64,000 bases of DNA from Ascarosepion bandense (Eukaryota > Mollusca > Cephalopoda > Sepiida > Sepiidae). The notes beneath the pieces are model-generated. The model searched no databases, was not told the DNA's origin, and worked only from the letters and a program-made list of their open reading frames with translations. The DNA is taken from contig JBBBDQ010001026.1 of the NCBI GenBank assembly GCA_037127315.1, forward strand, positions 7,022,501 through 7,086,500. Reading direction: 5' to 3'. This document shows positions 9,690 to 20,309 of the stretch, piece by piece. Each line of letters begins with the position of its first letter. Position 1 is the first letter of the stretch. The translations under genes and the position numbers were made by a program.

Positions 9690-12600
9690 CATCTTTTTAA
9701 AGACAACGTATATATTTGCATTGATTTTACGAGAGGTTCTATCTATATTTTTAAATTGCTTTACGAATAGCAATGTCTATCTTCATTTACATTGTTTTAC
9801 AATCAACAAATTCTGTCATTATTATTACATTTAAAAGAAAATAGAACTTCTATTTACATTTTACATTTTTTTTGCAAACAAGACATCTGAATTATATTTC
9901 TATAAAAAAAAACAAACAAGAAATTCTTGAATTCCAGTTGAAACCCTTGCATTCACTTACGCGCAAATATCCTTGTTGCCTCATTGTTACGCTGTTTATA
10001 CCTCTAAACTTCCTCTAACCTTATTTGCTTTCTGTGCCAACGTAACTTTTTTTTTTTAATATTCTGAATTGTAGATATCGGCTTGGAACGAGAAATCCGT
10101 GAGCCGAGTTCGAATTTCAGTTGAATTCTTTGCATTCACTTATGCACAATTACCCTTCGGTAAGGTGTTTTTCCGTCTCTTCTCCTCATTTATGGGTTAA
10201 ATAACAAGACATATTGGGTTCTGTATCCTTGGTCGGCAACCAGTCCACCGCAGAAAGCAATGGCAACCTACTGCGGGGTAATCTTCTGCCCAGTCTGTCA
10301 TGTCCCTTTCGAGACATGATCGCCCAAGCGTGTATCTCGTATGGCACATAACTGACTGACAATTTTTTTACAATTCTATACAGACAAAAAGTTACATCTT
10401 CATCTTTACATTGTTTCACAGGGAAGGAAGTCTGTCATGGTATTTACATTTAATTCTGTTATAGAATTTACAATTTTTGTACATTCACAGAGTTCTAAGA
10501 TCTTTTATGCATCTGTTACAGACACTAAGTTCTAGCATTATTTATACATATTTTTTAAATAAAAGGTATTCTATCCTCATTTTTACACTTTTTACTAACA
10601 AGTAATTTATCTAAAATTTTACATCTTTTTTAAACAAGGGGGTTTTATCCTAAATATTACATCATTTTGCGAACTAGTTTCTTTATTCATATATTTTACA
10701 ATTTTGGAATTCTATCGAAAGTTGTATTTTTTGTACTGTCAATATGTTCTATACTCAATGTTGCATTGTATTTTACAGTCAAGAAAATCTATTTTCATTT
10801 TTATATTTTTTACAGACAAATTTCTATCTAAATTTTGTCATTTTGTTTTACAAATATGAACTTCTATCTTCATTTTGACATTGTTTTTCTAACAAGATTT
10901 ATACTCATTTTTGCATCTTTTAACGACCAAAAAATTCTATCTACATTTTTACATTTCCTGCAAACGAATAGTTCTCTCCTTAATTTAATTTTTTAAGCAA
11001 AAAGAATTCTTTTTTTACAGACAAATATTTTGATCATAATATTTACAAATTTTTATAAGCAATGAATTCCATCCTTATTTTTACATTTTTTGTTACAGAC
11101 ACGATGTTTTACTTTTACTTGTCCGTTTTTTACAGACTAGGAATTCTATATTCATTTTTACATTTTTACAAACTAGAAGCTCTATCCTCAAGATTAATTC
11201 TTTTTACAAACAAAGATTTCTATCCTTATATTTACATTTTTTATAAACTAGAAATTCAATCCACATTTTATATTATTTTTACAAACATAGATTTCTATTT
11301 CCATCTTTTATTGTTTTTAAAACGAAACTGTCTATTCCCGTTTTTATATTTTATTTTACAAGCAACAAGACCTATCCTCGTTTTTATATTGTTTTAAAAA
11401 CAAGAAATTCTATCGTCAATTTTACTTTTTGTTAGATAATATAATTTTGGAGATCTATCCATATTTTACATTTTTTATCGAGAATTTTTCTAACCCCAAT
11501 TTTACATTTCTTTGCGAACATCCTGATCTATCCACATTTTGAGATTGTTTTCAAAACAAGGAATTCTAACTAACTTTTACATTTTTCACAGATAATGACA
11601 ACTATCCACATTTTTACATCGTTTTACAAAGAAGTAATTTTATCTCTACTGTTACAAGGTGTTTACAGAAAAGGACTGCTTTCGTCAATTTTATATTTTC
11701 TTCCAGAAATGAATTTCTGTCCACAATATTTTTTGCGATAGCCTAGTTCTATTCTGATTTTTTACAGACTACGACATTTATCCGCATTTTTACATCTTTT
11801 ATACTCTCTTTTACTATACTCTCTTTTACTATACTCTCTTTTAACTTTTTTACGAACTAGTAATTCTATCCATATTTCTATATTTTTTCAAACATGGAGC
11901 TTTATCATTTTTTACATTTTTACCGACATGTAGTTCTAGTCTCAGTTTAACATTTTTTACAAACTAGTAATTCTATCATCATTTTCACCCTATTATAGAC
12001 AATAAAATCTATCCACTTTTAAAACTTATTCTACAAATAACGATTTCTGTCATACTTTTAAATTGTTTTAGAAATGTTATTCTGTTTTCATTTTACATTT
12101 TGTGACATGAGAAATTCTATTTACATTTTTTATTTTATTTAGAAAATAAGGAGTTTTATATTTCTTCATGCAATTTTTGTAAACTAGAAATTATATCCAC
12201 ATTTTACATTTTTACAAGCAAGTAGTTCTATCCTATCTTTAGATTTTTACTATAAAGGAGTTCTATCGTGAATTTTACATATTTTTACAAGCAAGGAGTT
12301 CTATCCTTAATTTTACATTTTTTTAAGCAAGTAGTTCTATCCTGAATGTTACATTTTCTTTACAAGCAAGGTCAATCCTGGATTCTACATTTTTCACAAG
12401 TAAGGAGTACTATCCTTAATTTTACATGTTTATATAAGCAAGTAGTTCTATCCTGAATTTTAATTTTTTTTGCAAGCAAGGAGTTCTATCCTGAATTTTA
12501 CATTTTTTTTTTTACAAGCAAGGAGTTCTATCCAGGATTCTACGTTTTTTACAAGCAAGGAGTTCTATCCTTAATTTTACATCTTTATATAAGCAAGGAG

Positions 12601-13175
12601 TTCTATCCTGAATTTTACATTATCTTTTTTTACAAGCAAGGAGTTCTATCCTGGATTCTACGTTTTTTACAAGCAAGTAGTTCTATCCTTAATTTTACAT
12701 CTTTATATAAGCAAGGCGTTCTATCCTGAATTTTACATTATTTTTTTTTACAAGCAAGGAGTTCTATCCTGGAATCTACGTTTTTTACAAGCAAGTAGTT
12801 CTATCCTTAATTTTACATCTTTATATAAGCAAGGAGTTCTATCCTGAATTTTAATTTTTTTTTGCAAGCAAGGAGTTTTATTCTTAATTTTACATTTTTT
12901 ACAAGCAGGATATTACATCCTTTACTTTTTTAAAACAACGGTCTTTATCCTTATTTTTCTAGTCTTTAAAAACAAAGACTTCTATCCACTTATTTACATT
13001 TTTATATACAACTGACACCCATTATTTTTACACACAATGTGTTCTATCGTCATTCTGACATCGTTTTCTCAACAAGGTGTTTAAACGTTATTTTTTCATT
13101 TTAAAATTTTTTAATCAATGCGTTCTATCCTTACGTTTACGTTTTTTTACAGACATTTATTTTTATACTATGTGA
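9690..13175. repeat. Degenerate ~40-bp satellite array
   Basis: Nearly 3.5 kb is built from diverged copies of a unit resembling tttttacaagcaaggag followed by ttctatcctgaattttacat. The left two thirds is strongly diverged. The block from about 12240 to 12900 is more regular and shows a higher-order period of 118 bases (three-unit cassettes with the tacgttttttac landmark at 12541, 12659 and 12777). It is interrupted by a SINE at 10068-10360. Open frames inside it are rich in F, Y, L and I only because of its composition. Confidence 0.85.
10068..10360 (+). mobile_element. tRNA-derived SINE within the satellite array
   Basis: Plus-strand copy lacking the first ~15 bases (A-box side) but with B-box, body, stem-loop and tail (cataactgactgac). 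It is inserted in the satellite array. Confidence 0.85.
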
Positions 13176-13179
13176 GATT

Positions 13180-13985
13180 TAGTCAGGCAAAGTTTAATTT
13201 TATAATTAGTTACGAGTTTAGCTGAAAAGTTAACATGAAAAAGAAATCTGATCTTCGTTCAGATTTTGAGAAATTGGTAAGTCCAAGAACTTTTCTGTGC
13301 TTCGTCTTATTATAATCTGACTTTAAATATGCTTCGATGAGTGCGTTCATTTATGCGAATAACAGTAGCGCAGATACGTTTTTTTTTTTTATGAAAGAAG
13401 CAACCGTATGAGTAACGGCGCGAGAATGAAAAGGAAAGAAAGATGAAACGGCAAAAAAGAAAACAGAAAAAAAAAAACAGAAATTCAAATGGAATGAAAG
13501 AATGAAAAAACATCAACAAAAAAAATTATAAAGGTTAAAAAAGATTTAAACAAATGTTAAGCAACAAAAAATAAGAATGGTGAAATAATATAAAGAAAAA
13601 AGATAACACAAAAAGAAAGAGAAATAAAGAAGAAAATAACAAGAAAAATGAGGAAGAAAACAAAGAACAAATAAAGAAAAAACTAAAAAAAATCTGGCGT
13701 AAAGAAAGAACAATTTGCAGAGAATTCTAAGTAAAAATAATGTAATTTTTTTGAAACTGTTGAATTGAAGGAGCAAGTAATTTCACATGTGTTCAAAGAA
13801 AAACGAAATGACTCATCGGATATTGCAATTCACTACCTGCTTAAAGAATTTCATTATCACACAATCGTCTTTATTTACTTATATATTTATTTGTTGATGA
13901 TATCATCGAAGAACACGGGAGAAAATTGTAATGAGACCTGAGCACCAGAAATAGAGGTGGGTAGAGATTTTGAAAGAAAATTGAC
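13180..13985. other. Purine-rich spacer, no gene recognised
   Basis: A strongly A/G-rich stretch on the plus strand (about 13430-13720) gives low-complexity F/L/S frames on the minus strand. Nothing matches a known family or other parts of the window. Confidence 0.5.
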
Positions 13986-14070
13986 TCCATGTCCAAAAAA
14001 GAAGTAGTAGTAGTAGTAGTAGAAGAAGAAGAAGAAGAAGAAGAAGAAGAAGAAGAAGAAGAAGAAGAAG
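13985..14070 (+). repeat. (GTA)n-(GAA)n microsatellite
   Basis: A short (GTA)n run merges into about 19 GAA units. (GAA)n is the tail of RTE copies elsewhere, but no coding end is visible here. Confidence 0.92.
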
Positions 14071-14407
14071 CCTTACATAAACAAATAAAAATAATTTATT
14101 CCGGTTTCTACACAATTTGTTGCGCATCTGCTTCTTTTCCCAGTCGTGTCTTGATGGAAGAAACAATAAAGGGTGGTGTGCGAGCACTAGTTCTCAGTGT
14201 TCGAATCTGGACTGAGGTCGGGTTTTCCATGTTAAATTCTTTCTTAAGTAAGATGCAAACGTTACGTACAATTCCTAAGTCGAGCTCAGACATTACCCCT
14301 TTCACTACAGGCAAAAGTGCCGAAATGTTCTAGACCTAACGATCCAGAATCTAATAAGAAACACCATGATTTTCTATCGGAGATTCGTCGAACGTAGAAT
14401 CTTACGG

Positions 14408-14410
<3 letters not shown>

Positions 14411-14467
<57 letters not shown>
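14411..14467. repeat. (TA)n microsatellite
   Basis: About 28 TA units at the 3' end of the minus-strand VNTR element that follows. Confidence 0.95.
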
Positions 14468-14471
<4 letters not shown>

Positions 14472-14975
14472 CATATCACCCCGAGCAAGGCGGTAATGCC
14501 ACTGATGTGCACGAGGCTACATAAGATTGAAGAGATTGGAAAAGAGAAAACGGAAACCGCATCCTAAACAGGAAACAAGGGATGAGCCTCTTCACCTGTT
14601 CAATAGACGTGGGTGGAGTGTGAACCGGGCGATAGTTTAGTCTATCTACTCCAATTGAAAAAAAGAATGAGAAGATTGGAAAAGAGAAAACCGGAAACCC
14701 CATCCTAAACAGGGAACAAGTGATGAGCCTCTTCACCTGTTCAATAGACGTGGGTGGAGTGTCCCAACTAAAAACAAATCTCTTTGAAAAAATGGAGATA
14801 GATAACCCAAACCAAGTGGTTGTGGTATTGCAACACTCCACTCTGGCCCTTATCTGGATAGACAAGTGGTCAGAGAGGCCCGATTTGATCAATCGGCTGA
14901 TCACTTCAAGCACTAAATCAGACTTACAAAACACGAAAATACGCTCACGCTCTCCACGTCAGATAATAAACTGAT
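14467..14975 (-). mobile_element. VNTR-bearing LINE derivative (SVA-like layout), copy 1
   Basis: On the minus strand the element has three parts. The 5' part (about 14975-14765) contains a frame reading KSDLVLEVISRLIKSGLSDHLSIQI; its GLSDHLSI resembles the SDH motif that ends LINE apurinic-type endonuclease domains. Next come two tandem copies of a ~140-base unit (landmark gattggaaaagagaaaa at 14533 and 14674). The 3' end matches the tail of the resident CR1/jockey-like LINE (tgcacatcagtggcattacc, gccttgctcgggg, tgatatgatta). A long open frame (14476-14934) runs through but is not a known protein. I infer a non-autonomous element using the LINE machinery. Confidence 0.72.
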
Positions 14976-16020
14976 TTAGTAAGCAGTAGCTGAAGGGTCT
15001 ATCAACTTGATGGAATTAATATCGACACGGCTGAAACTCCTAAGTTTTCTAAAAGAAGCTACTAAATTAAGATTTTAGTTTATAGCAAAATTAAAGAAAC
15101 TACAGGTGCTCGAGACCTCCAACAAGATTGAGTATATCTCTCCTGTATCCCTGTTGCGTTGGTGCAAATGGCCCCCCCCCTCCGCTCAAAGACTTCCTAT
15201 ATAGGATTCTGAGGTAGGTGGGGAGCAGGAGTGATGAAACAAGTAATTAAATGAAACTACTCCGCTGTCTCTGATTCACCCAGCTCAGACTTAGATATAA
15301 AGACTAAAGAGAAAATCAAAACTTTCAATTATATATGGTAATTTAAGCAAATGAAGGAGTACCTATTACAACGCTTACTCCTTTCAGAAAACAGTTAAAC
15401 TAAACATTGGGACTCTATTGCTAGAAATAACTAACGAAAAACAAGAAGAAAAAATCTCTACATGGAAATACTTTGACAAGATGAAAATCAAAACCTACCT
15501 TTATAAGACACTAAGCAAAGGAGTAGTCAAAAGCACTGAACTATCACTATGCAACTTAGGAGAGTTTGAGTTATGTTTTCTTTAATGGCATATCAACCTC
15601 TGTGAATTATGTAATACCAAAAAGTTGGTGTTATAAGGTATTTTTTAATGTTCGGTGAGAAGGTTGATTTAGTCAGGTTTAATGAAAATTTTTAGTTTTT
15701 ATTTTTGAAAACTGAAAATGTCTTCTAGTTTTTTTTATTTAAAATGTTTTGCTGAGAATAATTTTTTCTTTCAAAAATGTGTTATGGTAATAATTTTTTC
15801 TTTAAAAATGTATATTTTTCTATAAAAGTCTATTTTTATGTATATATTTCTTTAAGTTTTTTTTATATAGCGAGAAAGAGAAAGAGAGAGAGAGGGAGAG
15901 AGAGAGACAGAAGAAAACTCAACACATAATATTAAACGGTTTTAAATCAAGAAATAATTTAAACAGTTGTGAAAATTAGGAACTGCTTCATCAGACCCAA
16001 TAAATCAAATAGTTTAATCT
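14976..16020. other. No gene recognised
   Basis: AT-rich with a short C-run (15171-15181) and a (GA)n tract at about 15871-15908. No family-level match was seen on either strand. Confidence 0.5.
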
Positions 16021-16024
16021 AACT

Positions 16025-16270
16025 CAGTCAGTTAAGTGCTATACGTGATACACGCTTGGGCGATCATGTCTCTTTCGAAATACCCTTCGAAAAATGTATT
16101 AATCCGTCTCTTTCTCTAGTTATGGGTTAAATAATAGGAAAGATTGAGTCCTATAGCCTTGGCTGGCAACCAGTCTACCGCAGAAAATAATGGCATCCTA
16201 TTGCGGAAAACACTTCTGTCCAGTCAGTCATGTCATCGCCTGTACCACATATGCAACTTTACTGACTAAA
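16025..16270. mobile_element. Rearranged SINE (inverted tail joined to body)
   Basis: The first ~54 bases (16025-16078) are a SINE tail on the minus strand. From 16079 the sequence is the SINE body on the plus strand (tacccttcg..., tatgggttaaataatagg, ggcaaccagtctaccgcaga). The plus tail is degraded. The junction falls within the cgaaa of the stem-loop, as expected if an inversion formed between the two arms of that palindrome. Confidence 0.7.
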
Positions 16271-16902
16271 TTTAAATGAACAAAAAAAAAAAAAGAGAAT
16301 AGATATTGTGGTGATACCGAGGGACCGGATGTTCACTCATTCACGAACAAAAAGCAAATGACCAAAAGTCGTCGTTGCGCATCCAGGATCGCGCAGATGT
16401 TCAGGTTGAAAAAAAAATTATCAAATATTAAATTTCCAGTTCGCGAGCCTACGCGAATTTTATTTATCAGCTAATTGGAAACCCAGAATCAAATACAAGT
16501 GTGAAATCTCAAATGATCACCTGCGATCCAAAAAACCGAAATAAAAAGCGGAGACAGAAAGCACACAACAGACAGACCGACGGTGACAGGCGAGAGTAAT
16601 TAATATCTCCCTTGACCAAGTCAAGTGGCTACTATGCTCGTCCCTTCACCTCTCCTTCCTTCTTCCCTGTCTCAAAACTACTAACTGACCTAAGGAGCGA
16701 CTACATCAAAGACATTCCTCACTTACACGCTCCCCACATTCGTAAGTATCAATTTTCCTTTCACTATATAGCCATTAACATTTTTAACCTCCGTTGAACC
16801 TATGTTCAAGTATTACTTTAATTGTAAAAACATTAATTGATATGTATATATATAAATGTTGTTTTCAACTCAATTTGGTTTTCTTGATTATAAAGCCATT
16901 TT
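16271..16902. other. Unassigned interval upstream of LINE
   Basis: No clear repeat. A 61-codon frame at 16612-16797 has no recognisable domain; a gtaagt that could act as a splice donor lies within it near 16743, but no partner exon is evident. Less AT-rich around 16340-16700. I do not call a gene. Confidence 0.35.
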
Positions 16903-17770
16903 ATGACTTATAGTGGACTATCTATTACAAGGCCAAATTCCGTTAACCTGCAACAAACACTACGCCTCCTCGGACTTACCCTGTCCTCAGACCTCAAATG
17001 GAAGCACTATATTGAATCCATAGCAAAATCTACTGCTAAGAAGATTGGGTCACTATGTCGATCCAGGATGTTTTTTCCACCTGAATCCATCCTGCATATA
17101 TACAAGTCAACCATCCGTCCGTGCATGGAGTACTGCTGCCATTTATGGTCAGGTGCCCCTGCCGTTCTCCTCAGTGTTCTCGACAAGCTCCAAAGGAGAG
17201 TCTGTAATGTGATAGGTTCTGATCTGGCGACTCGTCTGCAGCCACTTTCCCATCGTCGAAATGTGGCCTCCCTCTGTCTCTTCTATAAATACCTTCATGG
17301 CTTCTGCTCGGATGAGCTTAAGTCACTGATGCCTCCTCAACAGGTGTTTACCCGTTCAACCAGACTGGCAACTGGGTCCCACCCATTCACAGTCAGGTTA
17401 GCCAAACGCAGACGACAATTCTACTCCAGCAGCTTCCTCTCTCGCACTTCCCGCCTGTGGAACTCACTCCCGTATTCTTGCTTTCCTGACGGCTACGACC
17501 TCCAGAAATTTAAAAGCAAAGTTAATACTCACCTACTAACCACTGGCCTCTAGCTCTCTCCCCTCCCCTGTATAACCTTCCCTTTCTCTCCGCCCATGTA
17601 CCTGTCATTGCACCTGCTTTCTCAGTTTTCTATTGTTCCTTTCTAACTAGCTTGTACTCCTCACTCTTTTCTAATTAATCTTTCTACATTTATGTAACCC
17701 CCTGCACATCAGTGGCGTTTCTGCCTTGCTCGGGGTGAAATGATTAAAAAAAAAAAAAAAAAAAAAAAAA
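16903..17770 (+). mobile_element. CR1/jockey-like LINE, 3' segment with open C-terminus
   Basis: A 216-residue open frame (16903-17553) covers the part of a non-LTR retrotransposon ORF2 downstream of the RT catalytic core: LRLLGLTLSSDLKWKHYI, SRMFFPPESILHIYKSTIRP, CMEYCCHLWSGA, LQRRVCNVIG, LSHRRNVASLCLFYKYLHG, SRTSRLWNSLPYSCFPDGYD and VNTHLLTTGL. The 3' UTR includes the pyrimidine-rich gtaaccccctgcacatcagt and ends gaaatgattaaaa with a long A run to 17770. The ATG is fortuitous because the element is 5'-truncated. It is the least damaged LINE copy here and defines the tail used by smaller elements. Assignment to CR1 versus jockey clade is uncertain. Confidence 0.88.
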
Positions 17771-17784
17771 ATATACATTCTAGG

Positions 17785-17790
<6 letters not shown>

Positions 17791-17824
<34 letters not shown>
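17791..17824. repeat. (TA)n microsatellite after LINE poly(A)
   Basis: Follows the LINE A-tail within about 20 bases. Confidence 0.95.
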
Positions 17825-17826
<2 letters not shown>

Positions 17827-18063
17827 CTTAGAATACTTGGTATATTAGTCAAGTAAATTTCGGTAGAGACGAACGCAAAATAACTCAATGTTAAATTTAT
17901 GTATATAATTTAATACAGTATTATAATTTAGAAATTCTTTTAGATATTCTACAATATCATGTGTAATACGTATTTCCCCGCTGACCTTGCTGCTCGTCAG
18001 ACCCAAATGATACAACAGTTAATCTTCAAAATACGTATTACCCATGGAATTGTCGAATATCTA

Positions 18064-18068
<5 letters not shown>

Positions 18069-18136
<68 letters not shown>
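18069..18136. repeat. (TA)n microsatellite
   Basis: About 33 TA units; the Ile/Tyr-only frame over it is not coding. Confidence 0.95.
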
Positions 18137-18138
<2 letters not shown>

Positions 18139-18261
18139 AAAAACTACTAAAAAGTTGTAAGTTAAAAATGTATTTTTTTAACAGTATTTATTTATTTCTA
18201 TTATTATATATATATATTTGATATTTTAGACCGGCCACGGCCTTTCATCAGAAACAAATGA

Positions 18262-18872
18262 TTTTAAAATTTGAACATTATTTTTACCGATACTCGTATT
18301 TAAGTAGATATTCTGTTTTTAATTAAACAGTATTTTCATATTTATATCTACCGGCCTGATTATTTACGATAAATTTTTTATTACAAAAATGTGTGCTACC
18401 CAGCAGGATTCGAACCTGCGACCCCTATTATATAGGAGAAGTATACCATTTGATCTGTTACCGTCTTGACCAGACGAGGTTTTATCATACTTATATAACA
18501 CAATTTTCGATTTTACCGTAAACAAGCATATCTGCTCTGAAATGTCAACAAATGTAAACATGTTACGGAAATTAACGAATTTTAACGAAACTTTGGTTAT
18601 AAGCAACCGACAATTTGTAATGAATTATTTTGAACATTATTTTTACCGATACTCGCATTTAAGTAGATATTCTGTTTTTAATTAAACAGTATTTTTATAT
18701 TTATATCTACCGGCCTGATTATTTACGATAAAATTTTTATTACGAAAATTAATTCAAAACAGAATATTTATTTAATACGAGTATCGGTAAAAATAATGTT
18801 CAAAATAATTCATTACAAATTGTCGGTTGCTTATAACCAAAGTTTCGTTAAAATTCGTTAACTTCTGTAAAA

Positions 18873-18880
<8 letters not shown>
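18262..18880. repeat. Direct and inverted repeat cluster
   Basis: A block with gaacattatttttaccgata and atctaccggcctgattattt occurs at about 18268-18390 and again, directly repeated, at about 18628-18750. The segment 18555-18700 (attaacgaattttaacgaaa to the gaacattattttt block) is then repeated in inverse orientation at 18770-18880. A tRNA-like head lies between the direct copies. This looks like a mobile element with its own duplicated and inverted termini, type unknown. Confidence 0.7.
18394..18480 (-). ncRNA. tRNA-like sequence (SINE head or tRNA pseudogene)
   Basis: On the minus strand there is a perfect T arm (gcagg ttcgaat cctgc), an anticodon-like arm (ctcct atataat agggg) and a D-arm-like agatcaaatggtata. 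The last bases (tgggtag) have no matching 5' acceptor strand and the variable loop is too short, so it is not a functional tRNA gene. It is probably the RNA polymerase III head of the repeat it lies in. Confidence 0.6.
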
Positions 18881-18952
<72 letters not shown>

Positions 18953-18956
18953 TGTG

Positions 18957-18987
<31 letters not shown>

Positions 18988-18988
18988 A
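18881..18988. repeat. (TA)n-(TG)n compound microsatellite
   Basis: Long TA tract with one TG interruption, passing into (TG)n. Confidence 0.95.
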
Positions 18989-19040
18989 ACACTGTGCAAG
19001 GTCCTGTTACGAGACATAGAGTAATCCACCATACCATCGT

Positions 19041-19045
<5 letters not shown>

Positions 19046-19088
<43 letters not shown>
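19046..19088. repeat. (TA)n microsatellite
   Basis: Immediately upstream of the hammerhead element. Confidence 0.95.
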
Positions 19089-19089
<1 letters not shown>

Positions 19090-19157
19090 CCCAGATGTAA
19101 AATCGCCGACTGACGCCAATTCGGTCGGGATTCAATCCTGGGTTAAAAGCAATCGGA

Positions 19158-19212
19158 GTCTAACCGTACTGATGAGATGTGATACAGCGAAACAGATCTG
19201 TCTGCGGATTAC
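19158..19212 (+). ncRNA. Type I hammerhead ribozyme A1
   Basis: Catalytic core ctgatga and gaaa are intact; stem III is cag-at-ctg followed by t and the cleavage-site c. Stem II (gatgt gat acagc) has one mismatch and the outer three pairs of stem I are weakened (gtc against tac). Likely reduced activity. Confidence 0.85.
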
Positions 19213-19461
19213 TATTTACGCTCTCATACCTTGATTGAGCACTCTGGAAGAATGGTGGACTTTGTAAAACAGTAGCTACACTGGCATGTACGCATCGCTC
19301 GTTCAGTGATGAATTAGAGCACTCTGGCTATTGGGCGTGTATAATGATAATATACGCGCAAAAAGTTTGCCTTCTTCTACCGAGCGTGCATAGCCTAGAG
19401 GTAGAATCGCCGACTGACGCCAATTCGGTCGGGTTTCAATCCTGGTTTAAAAGCAGTCGTA

Positions 19462-19516
19462 GTCTAACCGTACTGATGAGCTGTGATACAGCGAAACAGA
19501 TCTGTCTGCGGATGAC
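19462..19516 (+). ncRNA. Type I hammerhead ribozyme A2, canonical
   Basis: All parts fit the type I fold. Stem I is gtc + ccgta paired with tgcgg + gac around an internal loop (taa / at). The core is ctgatga, stem II is gctgt-gat-acagc (5 pairs), then gaaa. Stem III is cag-at-ctg, then t16.1 and c17, so cleavage is predicted after the c at 19506. Short stem III with an internal loop in stem I is the form found in Penelope-type and retrozyme hammerheads. It should self-cleave if transcribed from this strand. Confidence 0.92.
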
Positions 19517-19549
19517 TATATATATATATATTGCATATATCCGCGATAT

Positions 19550-19783
19550 CTGCATATCCTTTCAGCAATAAATTCAGTTCTTTCGGTGACTGACGCCTGT
19601 ACACGCCACGTATATACAACACGCTAAAATTTCCCTTAGCTAATTCCATGTGCTAATGTCTTAGCGGTTAGCAACTCCGACTAACACCAAATCGATCGAG
19701 TTTCGATCTCGGCTAGAGGCAAGTGGATATCTAGCCACATTGAGGATCTGTGATACAGCGAAACAGGCTTGTATGTGGATGAC
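19550..19783 (+). mobile_element. Hammerhead element B (second subfamily), copy 1
   Basis: Region X-like sequence (agttctttcggtgactgacg; aacacgctaaaatttccctt), a tRNA-like block with A-box-like gtcttagcggttag and B-box-like gagtttcgatctcgg, then a hammerhead-like end and (TA)n. Related copies lie at 44580-44855 and 59745-59934. It shares the ctgtgatacagcgaaaca segment with family A, but the tRNA-like part differs. Confidence 0.78.
19729..19783 (+). ncRNA. Decayed hammerhead ribozyme B1
   Basis: Stem I pairs ccaca with tgtgg. The core has c3 changed to t (ttgagga), the first pair of stem II is lost and gaaa is kept. Probably inactive, but it shares the structure of the copy at 59882. Confidence 0.72.
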
Positions 19784-19786
19784 GAG

Positions 19787-19812
19787 TATATATATATATA
19801 TATATATATATA
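19787..19812. repeat. (TA)n tail of hammerhead element B
   Basis: TA run directly after the hammerhead 3' strand of stem I. Confidence 0.9.
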
Positions 19813-19939
19813 GCGAAAGAGCGTAAATTGGCACCATTTTATATTTGTAATTTCATGCAGCTTTTTATTTATTTTCGCTTTTATTGAATGCACAGTATAG
19901 CAGTGTGATATCGTCTGTGAGAAAAAGAAACGCAATTCC

Positions 19940-20200
19940 TCTTATCATTTGCCATTTCCCTTAAAGACGTAGGCGATCAAAGACCTTAATATCTTCCTGT
20001 CCCTTCTATCTCTTCATACATTAAGCCTTGTTATTTATCTCAAAGACTGCTTTCTAATCCATTTGCTTAACCCCATCAAGTATGGAAAGTAATGTTTTCA
20101 TCAGTTTCCTTTTAAATCCACCTTCCTTGTGAGTATCAGATTCTCCAAGCCCGTTTTCCACATCACGTGTCTCAGAGATTTCAACTTTTTTCTTCCTGGT
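19940..20200 (-). pseudogene. Very degenerate RTE-like LINE fragment
   Basis: Minus-strand segments resemble the RTE terminal region (tacgtcttt...; gtgagtatcagattctccaa = the LENLILT block reversed; cttcctggtattaa). Many gaps; assignment rests on the order of short matching blocks. Confidence 0.5.
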
Positions 20201-20309
20201 ATTAAACATACTCCGTCAAAATCGGTATTCGTACCAAAAGCTCAAATATGAAAATTTCAGAGTGTTTAATCGTATTCTGAGGACATTGCAGAAGATTAAA
20301 AAACAGTTG

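Larger units (their letters stand above)
19090..19516 (+). mobile_element. Hammerhead element A, dimeric (retrozyme-like / tRNA-SINE)
   Basis: Order: tRNA-like block, hammerhead, ~170-base region X, tRNA-like block, hammerhead. The tRNA-like block has an A-box-like tagcctagaggtag (19389 on) and a B-box-like gggtttcaatcctgg. The two hammerheads start at 19158 and 19462, exactly 304 bases apart in the same orientation. Metazoan retrozymes and the schistosome alpha repeats pair a type I hammerhead with a small non-coding unit in tandem; self-cleavage at both sites would release a ~304-base RNA. Region X contains gagcactctggaagaatgg. The second hammerhead runs directly into a (TA)n tract. Confidence 0.82.

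Noticed and set aside
14476..14934. 152-residue minus-strand protein
   Set aside because: Two thirds of it are translated VNTR units and LINE tail; only the short endonuclease-like start is meaningful.
16612..16797. First exon of a host gene with a gtaagt donor
   Set aside because: No domain, no partner exon and no acceptor that would extend the frame; left as unassigned.
18394..18480. Functional tRNA gene
   Set aside because: T arm and anticodon-like arm are good, but there is no 5' acceptor strand, the D arm is weak and the variable loop is too short.
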